This document shows, piece by piece, positions 9,201 to 18,373 of a stretch of DNA of 64,000 nucleotides (its first letter is position 1; the number at the start of each line of letters is the position of its first letter). The stretch spans positions 1 through 64,000 of the forward strand of contig CAWIZC010000041.1 in the NCBI GenBank assembly GCA_963840445.1. Direction: 5' to 3'. Source of the DNA: AWTP1-13 sp963840445. Its GTDB lineage: Bacteria; Pseudomonadota; Alphaproteobacteria; Rhizobiales; Hyphomicrobiaceae. The notes below the pieces were generated by a model. It was given only the letters and a program-made list of their open reading frames with translations, did not search any database and was not told where the DNA came from. The position numbers and the translations under genes are program-made.

Positions 9201-9860
9201 ATGCCAAGAGATATCCTGATCGCACCGTCGATCCTGTCGGCGGATTTCGCGCGGCTCGGCGAGGAGGTGCGCGCCATCGATGCGGCGGGTTGCGATTGGG
9301 TGCACGTTGACGTCATGGACGGCCATTTCGTGCCCAACATCACGATCGGTCCGATGGTGGTGAAGGCGATCCGCCCGCACACCAAGAAGCCGCTCGATGT
9401 GCATCTGATGATCGCGCCCGCCGATCCCTATATCGAGGCCTTCGCCGAAGCGGGCTCCGACATCATCACGGTGCACGCGGAGGCTGGCCCGCATCTCGAC
9501 CGCTCGCTGCAGCTGATCCGCTCGCTCGGCAAGAAGGCCGGCGTGTCGCTCACCCCGCACACTTCGGAGAGCGCCATCGCCTATGTCCTCGACCGGCTGG
9601 ATCTGATTCTCGTGATGACGGTCAATCCGGGCTTCGGCGGCCAAGCCTTCATTCCGGCCATGACGGACAAGATCGCGCGCATCCGCACCATGATCGGGGC
9701 GCGGCCGATCCATCTCGAGGTCGATGGTGGCGTCACGCCTCACACAGCCGCTGCCTGTGTGAAGGCCGGCGCCGACGTGCTGGTGGCGGGCTCGGCCACC
9801 TTCAAGGGCGGCAAGTACAAGGAGAACATCGCCGCGCTGCGGGCTGCTGCGAATGCGTAG
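9201..9860 (+). CDS. rpe: Ribulose-phosphate 3-epimerase
   Basis: 219 residues. Interconverts ribulose-5-phosphate and xylulose-5-phosphate in the pentose phosphate pathway and Calvin cycle. The TIM-barrel motifs are complete: APSILSADFARLG (Ser near residue 10), HVDVMDGHFVPNITIG with the metal-binding His/Asp, DVHLMI, VNPGFGGQAF (phosphate loop), and EVDGGV with the second catalytic Asp. The ATG at 9201 follows GAGGTGAGG. Length and start are normal for the family. Confidence 0.96.
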   Translation: MPRDILIAPSILSADFARLGEEVRAIDAAGCDWVHVDVMDGHFVPNITIGPMVVKAIRPHTKKPLDVHLMIAPADPYIEAFAEAGSDIITVHAEAGPHLDRSLQLIRSLGKKAGVSLTPHTSESAIAYVLDRLDLILVMTVNPGFGGQAFIPAMTDKIARIRTMIGARPIHLEVDGGVTPHTAAACVKAGADVLVAGSATFKGGKYKENIAALRAAANA

Positions 9861-9937
9861 GTGTCATCTGCTGGGTCCCGGATATGCGTCATGCTGGAAG
9901 CATGCCTTCGGCATGGCGCGCATTCCGGGATGACAAT
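9861..9937. repeat. Dispersed palindrome, GTCATC...CCGGGATGAC type, copy 1
   Basis: Begins directly after the rpe stop. The ends GTGTCATC and GGGATGACAAT pair, as do CCCGGATATGCG and CGCATTCCGGG, with an inner GCATGCC-TTC-GGCATG loop stem. A second copy lies at 11241-11334 after rsgA. May also act as a transcription end for rpe. Confidence 0.75.
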
Positions 9938-10134
9938 CCAGCTCCGCCATGATGCGGGCCAAATGTCTGCTTACACGCGCGCTCGCGTTCCAATACGGCT
10001 CGAAAAGGAGGGTGAAGATGATTGTCATTGTCCGCACATCCCCTCACCGCGCCGTCACCGAACCGATCACCTGACAATCAGGACTGTCCTCGGCCGGCGC
10101 CCCCATTTGTCTTGCCGACCGAAGGATTTCCGCT

Positions 10135-11199
10135 TTGATCACCAACTACGGCTGGAGCGACACGCTTCAGGAGCATTTTCAAACCTACGCCGCGCGTGGT
10201 CTCGAGCCCGCGCGTGTGATCGTGCAGCAGCGCGGCCTCTATGTGCTGGCGACCCCGATGGGCGAAGCGACCGCCCAGCTGTCGGGACGCTTCGCGCATG
10301 AGGCCGAGGCCGGCGACTATCCGGTGGCCGGCGATTGGGTGGCGGCAGCCGTGCGCGCCGCCGAGGCCAGCGCCACCATTCACCATCTGCTGTCACGTCG
10401 CAGCGCCTTCGTGCGCAAGGCGATCGGCGGCGGCGCGCAGGTGGTGGCGGCCAATGTCGACGTGGCGTTTCTCGTCGCCTCGCTGAACGCGGATCTCAAT
10501 CCGCGCCGCATCGAGCGATATCTGGCCACTGCGTGGGAAAGCGGCGCCTCGCCGGTGGTGGTGCTGACCAAGGCCGACCTGTGCGAAGACCCTGCAGCGC
10601 ACAAGGCGCGCATCGAGCGGGTTGCCATCGGCGTGCCCGTGCACGTGGTCTCCGCAGTGACCGGGGAGGGGCTTGCGGACCTGAGCGCGAGCTTCGCTCC
10701 GGGACAGACGGCAGCCCTGCTCGGCAGCTCCGGCGTGGGCAAGTCGAGCCTCGTCAATGCGCTGGCCGGCGCGGCCCTGATGGTCACCCAGGCCATCCGA
10801 GAAGAAGACGCGCGCGGCCGCCATACCACCACGCATCGCCAGCTCGTGCTGCTGCCGAACGGGCGGCTCATGCTGGATACGCCCGGCATGCGCGAGCTGG
10901 GCCTGTGGGACGCGGAGGCTGGCGTCGCTGCAACCTTTGCCGACATCGAGGCGCTGGTGACGGAATGCCGCTTCCGCGATTGCGCACACGAGGCGGAACC
11001 CGGTTGCGCGGTGCAGGCGGCGTTAGCCGACGGCAGCCTCGATGAGGGCCGCTGGCGCGGCTACGTCAAGCTGCAGCGTGAGGTGGCCCGTTTCGCGCGC
11101 AAGGATGATCGGAGGCAGCAGGCGGAGCTGCGCAAGGTGTGGGTCAAGCGCGCGCGCAACTATCGCGCGGAGAAAAAGCAGCAGATGCGGGAGGAGTGA
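10135..11199 (+). CDS. rsgA: Small-ribosomal-subunit biogenesis GTPase RsgA
   Basis: 354 residues. A circularly permuted GTPase that helps mature the 30S subunit. The permuted order is visible: OB-fold N-terminus, then G4 (VLTKADL), then G1/P-loop (GSSGVGKSSL), a RHTTTHRQ switch region, and G3 (DTPGMRELG), followed by the zinc site ECRFRDCAHEAEPGC. The TTG at 10135 was chosen because the protein aligns from NYGW onward and GAAGGA lies about 10 bp upstream. Stands alone between two palindromic repeats. Confidence 0.93.
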   Translation: MITNYGWSDTLQEHFQTYAARGLEPARVIVQQRGLYVLATPMGEATAQLSGRFAHEAEAGDYPVAGDWVAAAVRAAEASATIHHLLSRRSAFVRKAIGGGAQVVAANVDVAFLVASLNADLNPRRIERYLATAWESGASPVVVLTKADLCEDPAAHKARIERVAIGVPVHVVSAVTGEGLADLSASFAPGQTAALLGSSGVGKSSLVNALAGAALMVTQAIREEDARGRHTTTHRQLVLLPNGRLMLDTPGMRELGLWDAEAGVAATFADIEALVTECRFRDCAHEAEPGCAVQAALADGSLDEGRWRGYVKLQREVARFARKDDRRQQAELRKVWVKRARNYRAEKKQQMREE

Positions 11200-11240
11200 C
11201 GTCCCTCCTGCGCCTGCGGACCGCCGCTGCGTGGAGGTTG

Positions 11241-11334
11241 GTGTCATCCCGGAACTTCGCCGAACGAAGTATCCGGACCCAAGGCGGGGACCTGGGTCCG
11301 GATATGCGCCGAAGCGCATTCCGGGATGACAATC
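11241..11334. repeat. Dispersed palindrome, GTCATC...CCGGGATGAC type, copy 2
   Basis: Ends GTGTCATCCCGGA and TCCGGGATGACAAT are inverted repeats; the centre contains GGTCCGGATATGCG and a pairing CGCATTCCGGG, as in copy 1 at 9861. Located between rsgA and the convergent DUF2130 gene, where it could terminate both. Confidence 0.75.
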
Positions 11335-12496
11335 TCAGGCCGCCTCTTCGTCTTCGGGACCGTTGCCGGCCGTGCCGATGATGCGGTCGATTTCGAACAC
11401 AAGATCGCTGCGCGCCTTCTGCACCGAGTTGATCAGCTTCTTGCGCGCATCCCACAGGCGCCGGTGCGCCTCCTGCTCCTTGCTCTCAAGCTCCAGCATG
11501 CGGCCGGTCTGCGTCTCGACCTGGTCGAGCAGCGACTTGCAGTGCTCGGAGGTGATGAAGGCGTAGAGCTCGACCGACTTCTGCTCGCGTCCCTCCTTGC
11601 TGATGCGCAGCTCGTGCATGCGCACGATCTGGTCGCGCAGCAGATGCACGATCGCCACCACGCGTGCCGGCGCTGCAACGATCACGCCGTCCTGGTAGTG
11701 CACGTGCGCGGTGTCCTTGGGGAACTTGTTGCTCGACAGGATGGCGTGGTCGGCGGCCTGCGCGATCTTGTCGGCGCGCAGCTTGCTGACGAATTCGTTC
11801 TGCCAGGCGTTGCGGTTCTTGGCGTCGTAGACGATCTTGCCGCACACCTTGCCGTTGTGGATTACCTCGTGGATGACGTCGGCGCCGTTGACGCCCTTGC
11901 CGACGCGCTGGATGCGGTCGCCCTCGAAGGCGGCCTTCGAGCTGCTCGAAGAGGTCGATCTCGGAGCCCTCGCCCAGCTCGTTGGCGGACTTGCCTCTCG
12001 AGCTTCCGCTGCATGTCCTGCCAGCTTGGCCGCAGTCTGCGAGCTTGAGGACCTTGTGCCTTCTCGGCGAGCACGCGGCTTCCTTCTCGCGCTGCAGGTC
12101 CTCGGCCTTGCGCAGCAGGCCCTCCTGGGCCTCGGCCACGCGCTTCTCGATCGCCGCCTGCTGGTTTCCTTCAGCGCGGTCATCTGCTGCTCGACGTTGA
12201 GCTTGGCCAGCTCCGCCTGCGCCAGGCGCGCCTGGATGTCGGTGAGCTTTGGCGAGCGCAGCCTGCTCGGCCTGCGCCTGGATGGTCTGCCGCTCGGCGG
12301 CAATGCGTTTGCTGGCGGCGGCATCCGCCTCGGCCTTGGCCTGCTGGAGGGCGGCCGCCTGTTGCTCGCGCAGCCGCGCCTCGATTTGGCGGGCGATGTC
12401 CTGGGCGATCGGCTGGTCGCAGGTGGGGCAGCGGTCGCCGGAGGCGTGCGCATGCGGCTTGATCTGCTGGCGGCTCGACGACTGGAACAGGCTCAT
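11335..12496 (-). pseudogene. DUF2130 protein gene with several frameshifts
   Basis: Read in shifting frames this is a recognisable DUF2130 protein. The ATG at 12496 (GGAGGG upstream) begins MSLFQSSSRQQ, followed by a zinc-ribbon start CPTCDQPIAQD and a long coiled coil. The conserved domain follows: SANELGEGSEIDLFEQL, FEGDRIQRVGKGVNGADVI, IVYDAKNRNAWQNEF, and a tail ending NGPEDEEAA. Frame changes are needed near 12247, 12165, about 12060, about 11995 and about 11940 (an extra G gives QLEG instead of QLKAAFEGD). No other stop or deletion was seen, so either the gene is newly broken or the sequence has indel errors. IVYDAKN resembles a nuclease-type (D/E)xK core; that is my inference. A LexA-type box lies 84 bp upstream. 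Confidence 0.75.
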
Positions 12497-12579
12497 GGCT
12501 ACCCACCCTCCGCAAATTCGATGACTGACGGCCAACCCGCTCCATACCGCGAGTTGCGTGGAACATTCGTACTCAGTAT

Positions 12580-12594
12580 GTTCCTTTTATGTTC
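12580..12594. promoter_or_regulatory. LexA-type SOS box, GTTC-N7-GTTC
   Basis: GTTCCTTTTATGTTC matches the alphaproteobacterial LexA direct-repeat consensus exactly. A further inverted half-site GAACAT lies at 12561-12566, pairing with ATGTTC at 12578-12583. The site is in the divergent promoter region, 84 bp from the DUF2130 start and 94 bp from the LhgO-like start, so either or both may be damage-inducible. Confidence 0.6.
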
Positions 12595-12687
12595 TCGCGC
12601 AACCCTAATGTTGAGTTACCCACGCGCCTGTCGGGGTTGCGGGCCGCGGGCCGGCGTGTAGAAGCGCCGGGTTGGGGAGACAGGCGC

Positions 12688-13800
12688 ATGACGGCGGACG
12701 TGCAAAGCATCGTGGTGGGGGCAGGTGCCGTCGGGCTGGCCGTGGGACGGGCGCTGGCCATGGCCGGCCACGACGTGATGCTGCTGGAGCAGCATGCGCT
12801 GATCGGCTCGGAGACCTCCTCGCGCAACAGCGAGGTGATCCACGCCGGCATCTACTATCCCCCGGGCAGCCTGCGCGCCACGCTGTGCGTGCGCGGCAAG
12901 GAGTTGCTGTACGCCTTCTGCGCCGAGAATAGCGTGCCGCACGCGCGCTGCGGCAAGCTGCTGGTGGCGACGCAGGACAGCCAGATGGCCAAGCTTGCCG
13001 CCATCAAGGTGACGGCTGAGAAGAATGGTGTCACCGACCTGGAGCCGCTCGGCGGCAATGCGGCCAGAGCGCTGGAGCCCGAACTCGCCTGCGTCGGGGC
13101 GCTGCTGTCGCCATCGACCGGCATCATCGACAGCCACGGCTACATGCTGGCGCTGGAAGGGCACATCGAAAGCCGCGGCGGCAGCGTGGTGCTGCGCTGT
13201 CCGGTGGAGCGCATCGAGAAGACGCCGGACGGGCTGTTCCGCCTGGTGACGGGCGGCGACAATCCGGGCGCCATCACCTGCCGCAACCTGGTGCTGTCGG
13301 CCGGCCTGCATGCCTCGCAGCTGGCGCGCACGCTTGCCTACGGCGAGAGCTATCAGCCGCCCGAGACCTACTACGCCAAGGGCCAGTACTACGCGCTGTC
13401 CGGCCGGTCGCCGTTCAAGCGGCATATCTATCCCGTGCCCGACGGCGCCTGGCTCGGCCTGCATGCCACCATCGACATCGGCGGGCGCTGCAAGTTCGGG
13501 CCGGATATCGAGTGGATCGAAGGCCTCGACTACGGGTTCGTGCCCGAGAAGCTGGAGAAATTTCTCGGCTTCGTCCGCAGCTACTATCCGGGGCTGGAGG
13601 TGGAGCGTCTGCACCCCGACTACACCGGCATCCGCCCCAAGCTGTACCGCGAGGGCGAGCCGGTGCCCGACTTCGCCATCCACGGCGCCGACAAGCACGG
13701 GCAGAAGGGCCTGGTCGCGCTGTACGGCATCGAGAGCCCCGGGCTGACGGCGTCGCTGGCCATCGGCGAGGTGGTGGCGGGGATGCTGGAGAAGGCTTAG
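12688..13800 (+). CDS. FAD-dependent oxidoreductase, L-2-hydroxyglutarate dehydrogenase-like
   Basis: 370 residues of the DAO fold. The GAGAVGLAVGRALAMAGHDV Rossmann motif is followed by LLEQH and SSRNSEVIHAGIYYP, the last being diagnostic for the LhgO/L2HGDH branch; CGKLLVAT, STGIIDSHGYM and the C-terminal HGADKHGQKGLVALYGIESPGLT also fit. Such enzymes oxidise L-2-hydroxyglutarate to 2-oxoglutarate, usually passing electrons to the quinone pool. The ATG at 12688 has GGGAGAC upstream; an in-frame upstream extension from 12589 is unlikely. Its stop overlaps the convergent gene by 4 bp. Confidence 0.8.
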   Translation: MTADVQSIVVGAGAVGLAVGRALAMAGHDVMLLEQHALIGSETSSRNSEVIHAGIYYPPGSLRATLCVRGKELLYAFCAENSVPHARCGKLLVATQDSQMAKLAAIKVTAEKNGVTDLEPLGGNAARALEPELACVGALLSPSTGIIDSHGYMLALEGHIESRGGSVVLRCPVERIEKTPDGLFRLVTGGDNPGAITCRNLVLSAGLHASQLARTLAYGESYQPPETYYAKGQYYALSGRSPFKRHIYPVPDGAWLGLHATIDIGGRCKFGPDIEWIEGLDYGFVPEKLEKFLGFVRSYYPGLEVERLHPDYTGIRPKLYREGEPVPDFAIHGADKHGQKGLVALYGIESPGLTASLAIGEVVAGMLEKA

Positions 13801-14261
13801 ACCAGCAGGTAGACGATGGTGGTCTCGAGCTGGCTCTCGTCGTCGTGGTGGTCGCCGTAGATCTCCCAACTCGCCGCGCCGATCGTCTCGCCGTTGTCGC
13901 GGCACCACTGATGCAACGCCGCATGCGCCGCCGACATGGCGCGATAGGGGCCGCGGTGCACGACCACGGCGGCGCGACCGGCCGGCGTCGCAACGCAGGT
14001 GATCGGCGCCACGGCCTGGAACTGCCGCGTGACCTCGACGCCGAAATCGATGTCCAGGCCGGTCGCCGGATGGCCCGAGGCGTGGTGATAGAGGAAGACG
14101 TTGTGGCCGTCGCTGCGCAGACCGGGGTGGCTGCGCAGGAAGGCCCAGACCTGGTCCAAGGACGATCCGAAACCGACCGGAATGTCGGCCGCTTTCATGC
14201 GCGCGCGCACGGCTGCGAGGATGCGCGGGGAAACCGTCTCGACGCTGACGGCGTAGGTCAT
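13797..14261 (-). CDS. GyrI-like / AraC-type effector-binding domain protein
   Basis: 154 residues, a stand-alone SRPBCC/GyrI-like small-molecule-binding domain: VETVSPRILAAVRARM at the start, GVEVTRQF, CVATPAGRAAVVVHRGPY (the usual core block), LHQWCRDNG and WEIYGDH near the end. Such domains bind hydrophobic cations or sequester toxins. No DNA-binding part is present. The ATG at 14261 was chosen; a longer frame runs into an unconserved arginine-rich stretch. Convergent with the oxidase gene. Confidence 0.75.
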   Translation of the reverse strand: MTYAVSVETVSPRILAAVRARMKAADIPVGFGSSLDQVWAFLRSHPGLRSDGHNVFLYHHASGHPATGLDIDFGVEVTRQFQAVAPITCVATPAGRAAVVVHRGPYRAMSAAHAALHQWCRDNGETIGAASWEIYGDHHDDESQLETTIVYLLV

Positions 14262-14292
14262 CGGCAACCGGCCCAGCCTCGCAGCGGCACGC

Positions 14293-14808
14293 CTATTGCA
14301 GCGCCGCCTCGATCTTGTCGAGGTACTTCTTGACCAGCTCGACATTGCTGGCGTTCTGGATCGGCACCGCCGACTTGAGCGCCTCGTTCAGCTCCGCGAG
14401 CATCTGCTTCTTGTCGTTCTCGGTGATCGACTTATCGGCGGTAACCTGCTCGATCTCCTTTTTGATCGCTGCTGGAGGCTCGAGGAATGCCTTGGTCTGC
14501 GGGTCGATGCCGGCCAGCACCATGGAGATGTTGGCTGCGACGTCGTCATACTCGGCAAAATCCTTGAAACCGTGCTTCTTGGCCGCGGCTTCAAGGTCGG
14601 CCTGCACCTTGGGGTCGGGCTTGTCCGACACCGAGCCGTCCATCTTGTCGGTGATGGCAGTCAGATCCTTCTGGGCGGCGATGAAACTCTGCACCTGCTT
14701 TTCGGTCAGCTTGACCTGCTTTACGGGCGCCTGCGCCAGCGCGACGCCGCACACCGGCGCCAGGCCGATAGCGATCGCGAGGCTGATCATTCGAAGCATG
14801 TCGCGCAT
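14293..14808 (-). CDS. Secreted protein of unknown function
   Basis: 171 residues. Signal peptide MRDMLRMISLAIAIGLA...ALAQA cleaved near residue 27. The mature part is charged and mostly helical (KLTEKQVQSFIAAQKDLTAI, KKHGFKDFAEYDDVAANIS, ENDKKQMLAELNEAL, VELVKKYLDKIEAAL), without cysteines. Probably periplasmic; I do not recognise a characterised family. AAGGAG sits 6 bp before the ATG at 14808, preferred over the ATG at 14814. Confidence 0.75.
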   Translation of the reverse strand: MRDMLRMISLAIAIGLAPVCGVALAQAPVKQVKLTEKQVQSFIAAQKDLTAITDKMDGSVSDKPDPKVQADLEAAAKKHGFKDFAEYDDVAANISMVLAGIDPQTKAFLEPPAAIKKEIEQVTADKSITENDKKQMLAELNEALKSAVPIQNASNVELVKKYLDKIEAALQ

Positions 14809-14976
14809 AGTCATCTCCTTGTCCTTGTCTGTCTGCCGGCGCCCGCGCATCGGCGCTAGGGGCGCTCCGGTTGCAATAGACAAATCACCGGCCCGGGCAA
14901 TGTCCTAGCAGGGCAAGTCGGGCGGCAGTGTGTCAGCTCGGCCGTGCCGCCGTAACCCGTTGCGTCGACATGCAAT

Positions 14977-16038
14977 CTAGCGGCTGCGGTCGAGGCGGCG
15001 CTCCAGGCGGCGGCTGTATTCGGCCATGGTGAAGCAGAAGCAGAAATAGATCAGCGCCGCGAACACCAGTCCTTCGGCATAGAACGGCCGCCATATCGGG
15101 TCGCCGGATGCCAGGCGCACCGCGCCCAGCAGGTCGAACATGCCGACGATCACCACCAGGCTGGTGTCCTTGAAGAAGCCGATGAAGGTGTTGACCATCG
15201 GCGGGATCACCAGGCGCAGCGATTGCGGCAGGATGATCAGGCCCATCTTCTTCCAGTACGACAGGCCAAGCGCGTCGGCCGCCTCGAACTGTCCGCGCGG
15301 CATGGCCTGCAGGCCGGCACGCACCACCTCGGCCTCGTAGGCGGCCGCGAACAGGATGAAGGCGATCTGCGCCCGCAATAGCTGATCGATGGTGAATCCC
15401 TGCGGCAGGAACAGCGGGATCATCAGGGTGGCCATGAACAGCACGGTGATCAGCGGCACGCCGCGCACCAGCTCGATGAAGGCGACGCAGATCGCCTTGA
15501 TGGCCGGCAGATCGGAGCGGCGGCCGAGCGCCAGCAGGATGGCGAGCGGGAAGGACAGCACGATGCCGTTCACGGACAGGATCAGCGTTAGCGGCAGGCC
15601 GCCCCAGCGCTCGGTGCCGACGTAGAGCATGCCGAGCACGCCGCCGCGCATCAGCACCCACATGGCCGGCACGCCGATCAGCCAGCCGAGCCACAGCGCG
15701 CGGCCCCACAGGTTGAGGTTCATGGTCATGCCGATCAATGTCAGCAGCATCGCGATCGTCAGCGTTGGCCGCCATTGCTCGGCGTAGGGGTAGGTGCCGA
15801 AAATCATCAGGCGGAACTTCTCGACGATGAAGCCCCAGCAAGCGCCCTTGGCCGCGCGGCAGGCGGTTGGATCAGGGCTGAAAACGGCATCGCTGATGGC
15901 CCAGGAGAACAGCTTCGGCAGCAGCCAGACCATCACCGCCAGCAGCACAAGCGTCAGGATCGAATTCAGCCAGGAGTTGAACAGGCGCGCGCGAGCCAGG
16001 TCGAGGATGGAGGTGCGGGTGGGGTTCGGCGCCAGCAT
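14977..16038 (-). CDS. aapM: General L-amino-acid ABC transporter, permease AapM/BztC
   Basis: 353 residues, one of two inner-membrane permeases that form the channel with AapQ. Several transmembrane helices; the binding-protein-dependent transport signature is seen in EAADALGLSYWKKMGLIILPQSLR. The long N-terminal part with DPTACRAAKGACWGFIVEKFRLMIFGTYP is typical of AapM/BztC. Starts 3 bp after the AapQ stop and is last in the leftward order ATPase, binding protein, AapQ, AapM. Confidence 0.92.
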   Translation of the reverse strand: MLAPNPTRTSILDLARARLFNSWLNSILTLVLLAVMVWLLPKLFSWAISDAVFSPDPTACRAAKGACWGFIVEKFRLMIFGTYPYAEQWRPTLTIAMLLTLIGMTMNLNLWGRALWLGWLIGVPAMWVLMRGGVLGMLYVGTERWGGLPLTLILSVNGIVLSFPLAILLALGRRSDLPAIKAICVAFIELVRGVPLITVLFMATLMIPLFLPQGFTIDQLLRAQIAFILFAAAYEAEVVRAGLQAMPRGQFEAADALGLSYWKKMGLIILPQSLRLVIPPMVNTFIGFFKDTSLVVIVGMFDLLGAVRLASGDPIWRPFYAEGLVFAALIYFCFCFTMAEYSRRLERRLDRSR

Positions 16039-16040
16039 GT

Positions 16041-17231
16041 CTACCGCTCCACCAGCTGACGGCGCTTGTTGTACCAGTTCATCAAGGCGGCCGTTGACAG
16101 GCTGAGCGTCAGGTAGACGAGCATGATGATCGAGACGCCTTCGATCGCCTGCCCGGTCTGGTTCATGGTCGTGCCGGCGACGCTGACGAGATCGGGATAG
16201 CCGACGGCTACCGACAGCGAGCTGTTCTTGGTCAGGTTGAGGTATTGGCTGGTGAGGGGAGGTATGATGACGCGCAGCGCCTGCGGCAGGGTGACGTTGC
16301 GCAGGATCATGCCTTCCTTGAGCCCGAGCGCCCGGGCCGCCTCGATCTGCCCCTTCGACACCGACATGATGCCGGCTCGTACGATCTCGCCGATGAATGC
16401 CGAGGTATAAATGGTCAATCCGAACAGCACCGAGACGAATTCGGGTGACACGTGGCCGCCACCGACGAAATTGAAGCCGCGCAATTCAGGCATGCTTATC
16501 TCGGTCGGAGCGCCGTAAGCAAACCAGGCGGCAGCCGGCAGCCCGATCAGCAGGAGCAGGTTCGGCCACAAGGTCGGCGGCCGCTGGCCGGTCTTCAGCT
16601 GACGCGCCGTGGCCCAACGGCCGAGCAGCCAGACCAGGAACAGGGCGACGGCGAGGCCGACGACGGCCGCGAGCCAGCCGACTTCGGCTTCAGGTATCGG
16701 GAAATACAAGCCGCGTTGCGTAAGATAGGCGCCGAGCAACGGTTGGGCCTGCCGCGGACTGGGCAGGAACCGATCGTTGATCATGATCGTGTACCAGAGG
16801 ATGATCTGCAGCAGCACCGGGATGTTGCGCAGCAGGTGGATGTAGCCCATCGTGATGCGGGCCAGCAGCCAATTCTGCGACAGGGTGCCGATGCCGACGA
16901 AGATTCCGAGCACGGTCGCCAGCGCCACGCCGATGATGGCCACGCGCAGGGTATTGAGCAGGCCGACCAGCAGCGCTTGTGCATAGGTGCTGGCGGCCGA
17001 GTACGGGACCAGGTACTCGCTGATATCGAAGCCGGACTCCCGCCAGAGGAAATGATATCCCGTCTGGATATTGCGGCTTTGCAGGTTGATCAGCGTGTTG
17101 CGGACCAGGAAGAAGCCGACGCCGATCACGATCCCCAGCACGACAATCTGCCAGAAGACCGCCTGCACATCCCGGTCGTAGAAGGTGCGACGCGTGCTGC
17201 GCGCTGGACTGAGTGTCGTCCTCTGCGGCAT
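16041..17231 (-). CDS. aapQ: General L-amino-acid ABC transporter, permease AapQ/BztB
   Basis: 396 residues. N-terminal helix followed by the family-specific insert QSRNIQTGYHFLWRESGFDI, LNTLRVAIIGV in the core, and the ATPase-contact loop AARALGLKEGMILRNVTLPQALR. It has about 8 transmembrane helices with a periplasmic loop. Encoded 78 bp downstream of the binding-protein gene and directly before aapM; the two permeases are expected to form a heterodimer. Confidence 0.93.
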   Translation of the reverse strand: MPQRTTLSPARSTRRTFYDRDVQAVFWQIVVLGIVIGVGFFLVRNTLINLQSRNIQTGYHFLWRESGFDISEYLVPYSAASTYAQALLVGLLNTLRVAIIGVALATVLGIFVGIGTLSQNWLLARITMGYIHLLRNIPVLLQIILWYTIMINDRFLPSPRQAQPLLGAYLTQRGLYFPIPEAEVGWLAAVVGLAVALFLVWLLGRWATARQLKTGQRPPTLWPNLLLLIGLPAAAWFAYGAPTEISMPELRGFNFVGGGHVSPEFVSVLFGLTIYTSAFIGEIVRAGIMSVSKGQIEAARALGLKEGMILRNVTLPQALRVIIPPLTSQYLNLTKNSSLSVAVGYPDLVSVAGTTMNQTGQAIEGVSIIMLVYLTLSLSTAALMNWYNKRRQLVER

Positions 17232-17309
17232 CGACGTCGGGTCTCCGGATGTGCGTGTCGCGGCAAAGAAAAGGGCCGCTGCGGTGGTCCGCAGCAGCCC
17301 CGTTCGCCT

Positions 17310-18329
17310 TCAGCGGATGGGCGGCGCGTACATTAGGCCGCCTTTGTTCCACAGATTGTTGACGCCGCGCGGCAGGCCCAGCGGCGCGATGTTGCGCGTC
17401 CAGACCTCGCCGTAGTTGCCGACCGCCTTGACGGCCTTCACCACCCAATCCTCATCAAGGCCGATGGCCTTGCCCATGCCGGGCGTGGCGCCCAGGACGC
17501 GCTTGATGTTCGGGTTGGTCGAGGTCTTGGCCATCTCTTCGACGTTGGCCTGCGTGATGCCGTACTCCTCGGCCTCGAGCAGGGCGAACACGGTCCACTT
17601 GACGATGTCGGTCCACTGCTCATCGCCCTGCGCCACGGCTGGTCCAAGCGGCTCCTTGGAGATGATCTCGGGCAGGATGACGTAGTCGTCGGGGTTCTTG
17701 GCGTCGTTCTTGCGAACCGATGCCAGACCCGACGCGTCTGTGGTCAGCGCGTCGCAGCGGCCGGCAAAGAACGCGGCGTTGACCTCGGCGAGGTTCTCGA
17801 TGACCACCGGCTTGTACTGTATGTTGTTGGCGCGGAAGTAATCGGCCAAGTTGAGCTCGGTCGTGGTGCCGGGCTGTACGCAAACGCTGGCGCCGGCCAG
17901 CTGCTTGGCGCTCGTCACATTGAGCGACTTCGGCACCATGAAGCCCTGGCCGTCGTAGTAGGTGGTGGCCGCGAAGTTCAGCCCGAGCTGGGTGTCGCGC
18001 GTCAGTGTCCAGGTGGTATTGCGCGACAGAAGGTCGACCTCGCCCGACTGCACCGCCGTGAAGCGCTGCTGGGCATTGAGCGGCACGAACTTCACCTTGT
18101 TGCCGTCACCGAGCAGGCTGGCTGCGACGGCGCGGCAGATATCGACATCGAGGCCGACCCACTTGCCGGTCGAGTCGGCGATCGAGAAGCCGCCGAGGCC
18201 GGTGTTGACGCCGCAGATCAGCTCGCCGCGCGCTTTGATGGCATCGACCCTTGCGCCGGCGAAGGCTCCTGTGCTCGTGACGGCGCACAACGCGCCGGCA
18301 AGACATGCGAGTTTCAGTTTGGCGGTCAT
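17310..18329 (-). CDS. aapJ: General L-amino-acid ABC transporter, periplasmic binding protein AapJ/BztA
   Basis: 339 residues with a signal peptide (LKLACLAGALCAVTSTGAFA). The solute-binding fold begins VDAIKARGELICGVNTGLGGFS, then DVDICRAVAASLLGD, RFTAVQSGEVDLLSRNTTWT, the SVCVQPGTTTELNLADYF hinge region, and the C-terminal WTRNIAPLGLPRGVNNLW block that is diagnostic for this amino-acid class. The ATG at 18329 has GAGAGGAG 9 bp upstream. Transcribed after the ATPase gene. Confidence 0.95.
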   Translation of the reverse strand: MTAKLKLACLAGALCAVTSTGAFAGARVDAIKARGELICGVNTGLGGFSIADSTGKWVGLDVDICRAVAASLLGDGNKVKFVPLNAQQRFTAVQSGEVDLLSRNTTWTLTRDTQLGLNFAATTYYDGQGFMVPKSLNVTSAKQLAGASVCVQPGTTTELNLADYFRANNIQYKPVVIENLAEVNAAFFAGRCDALTTDASGLASVRKNDAKNPDDYVILPEIISKEPLGPAVAQGDEQWTDIVKWTVFALLEAEEYGITQANVEEMAKTSTNPNIKRVLGATPGMGKAIGLDEDWVVKAVKAVGNYGEVWTRNIAPLGLPRGVNNLWNKGGLMYAPPIR

Positions 18330-18373
18330 GACGGATGACTCCTCTCTTGCAAGTTGTGCGGCATGCCGGCCTC

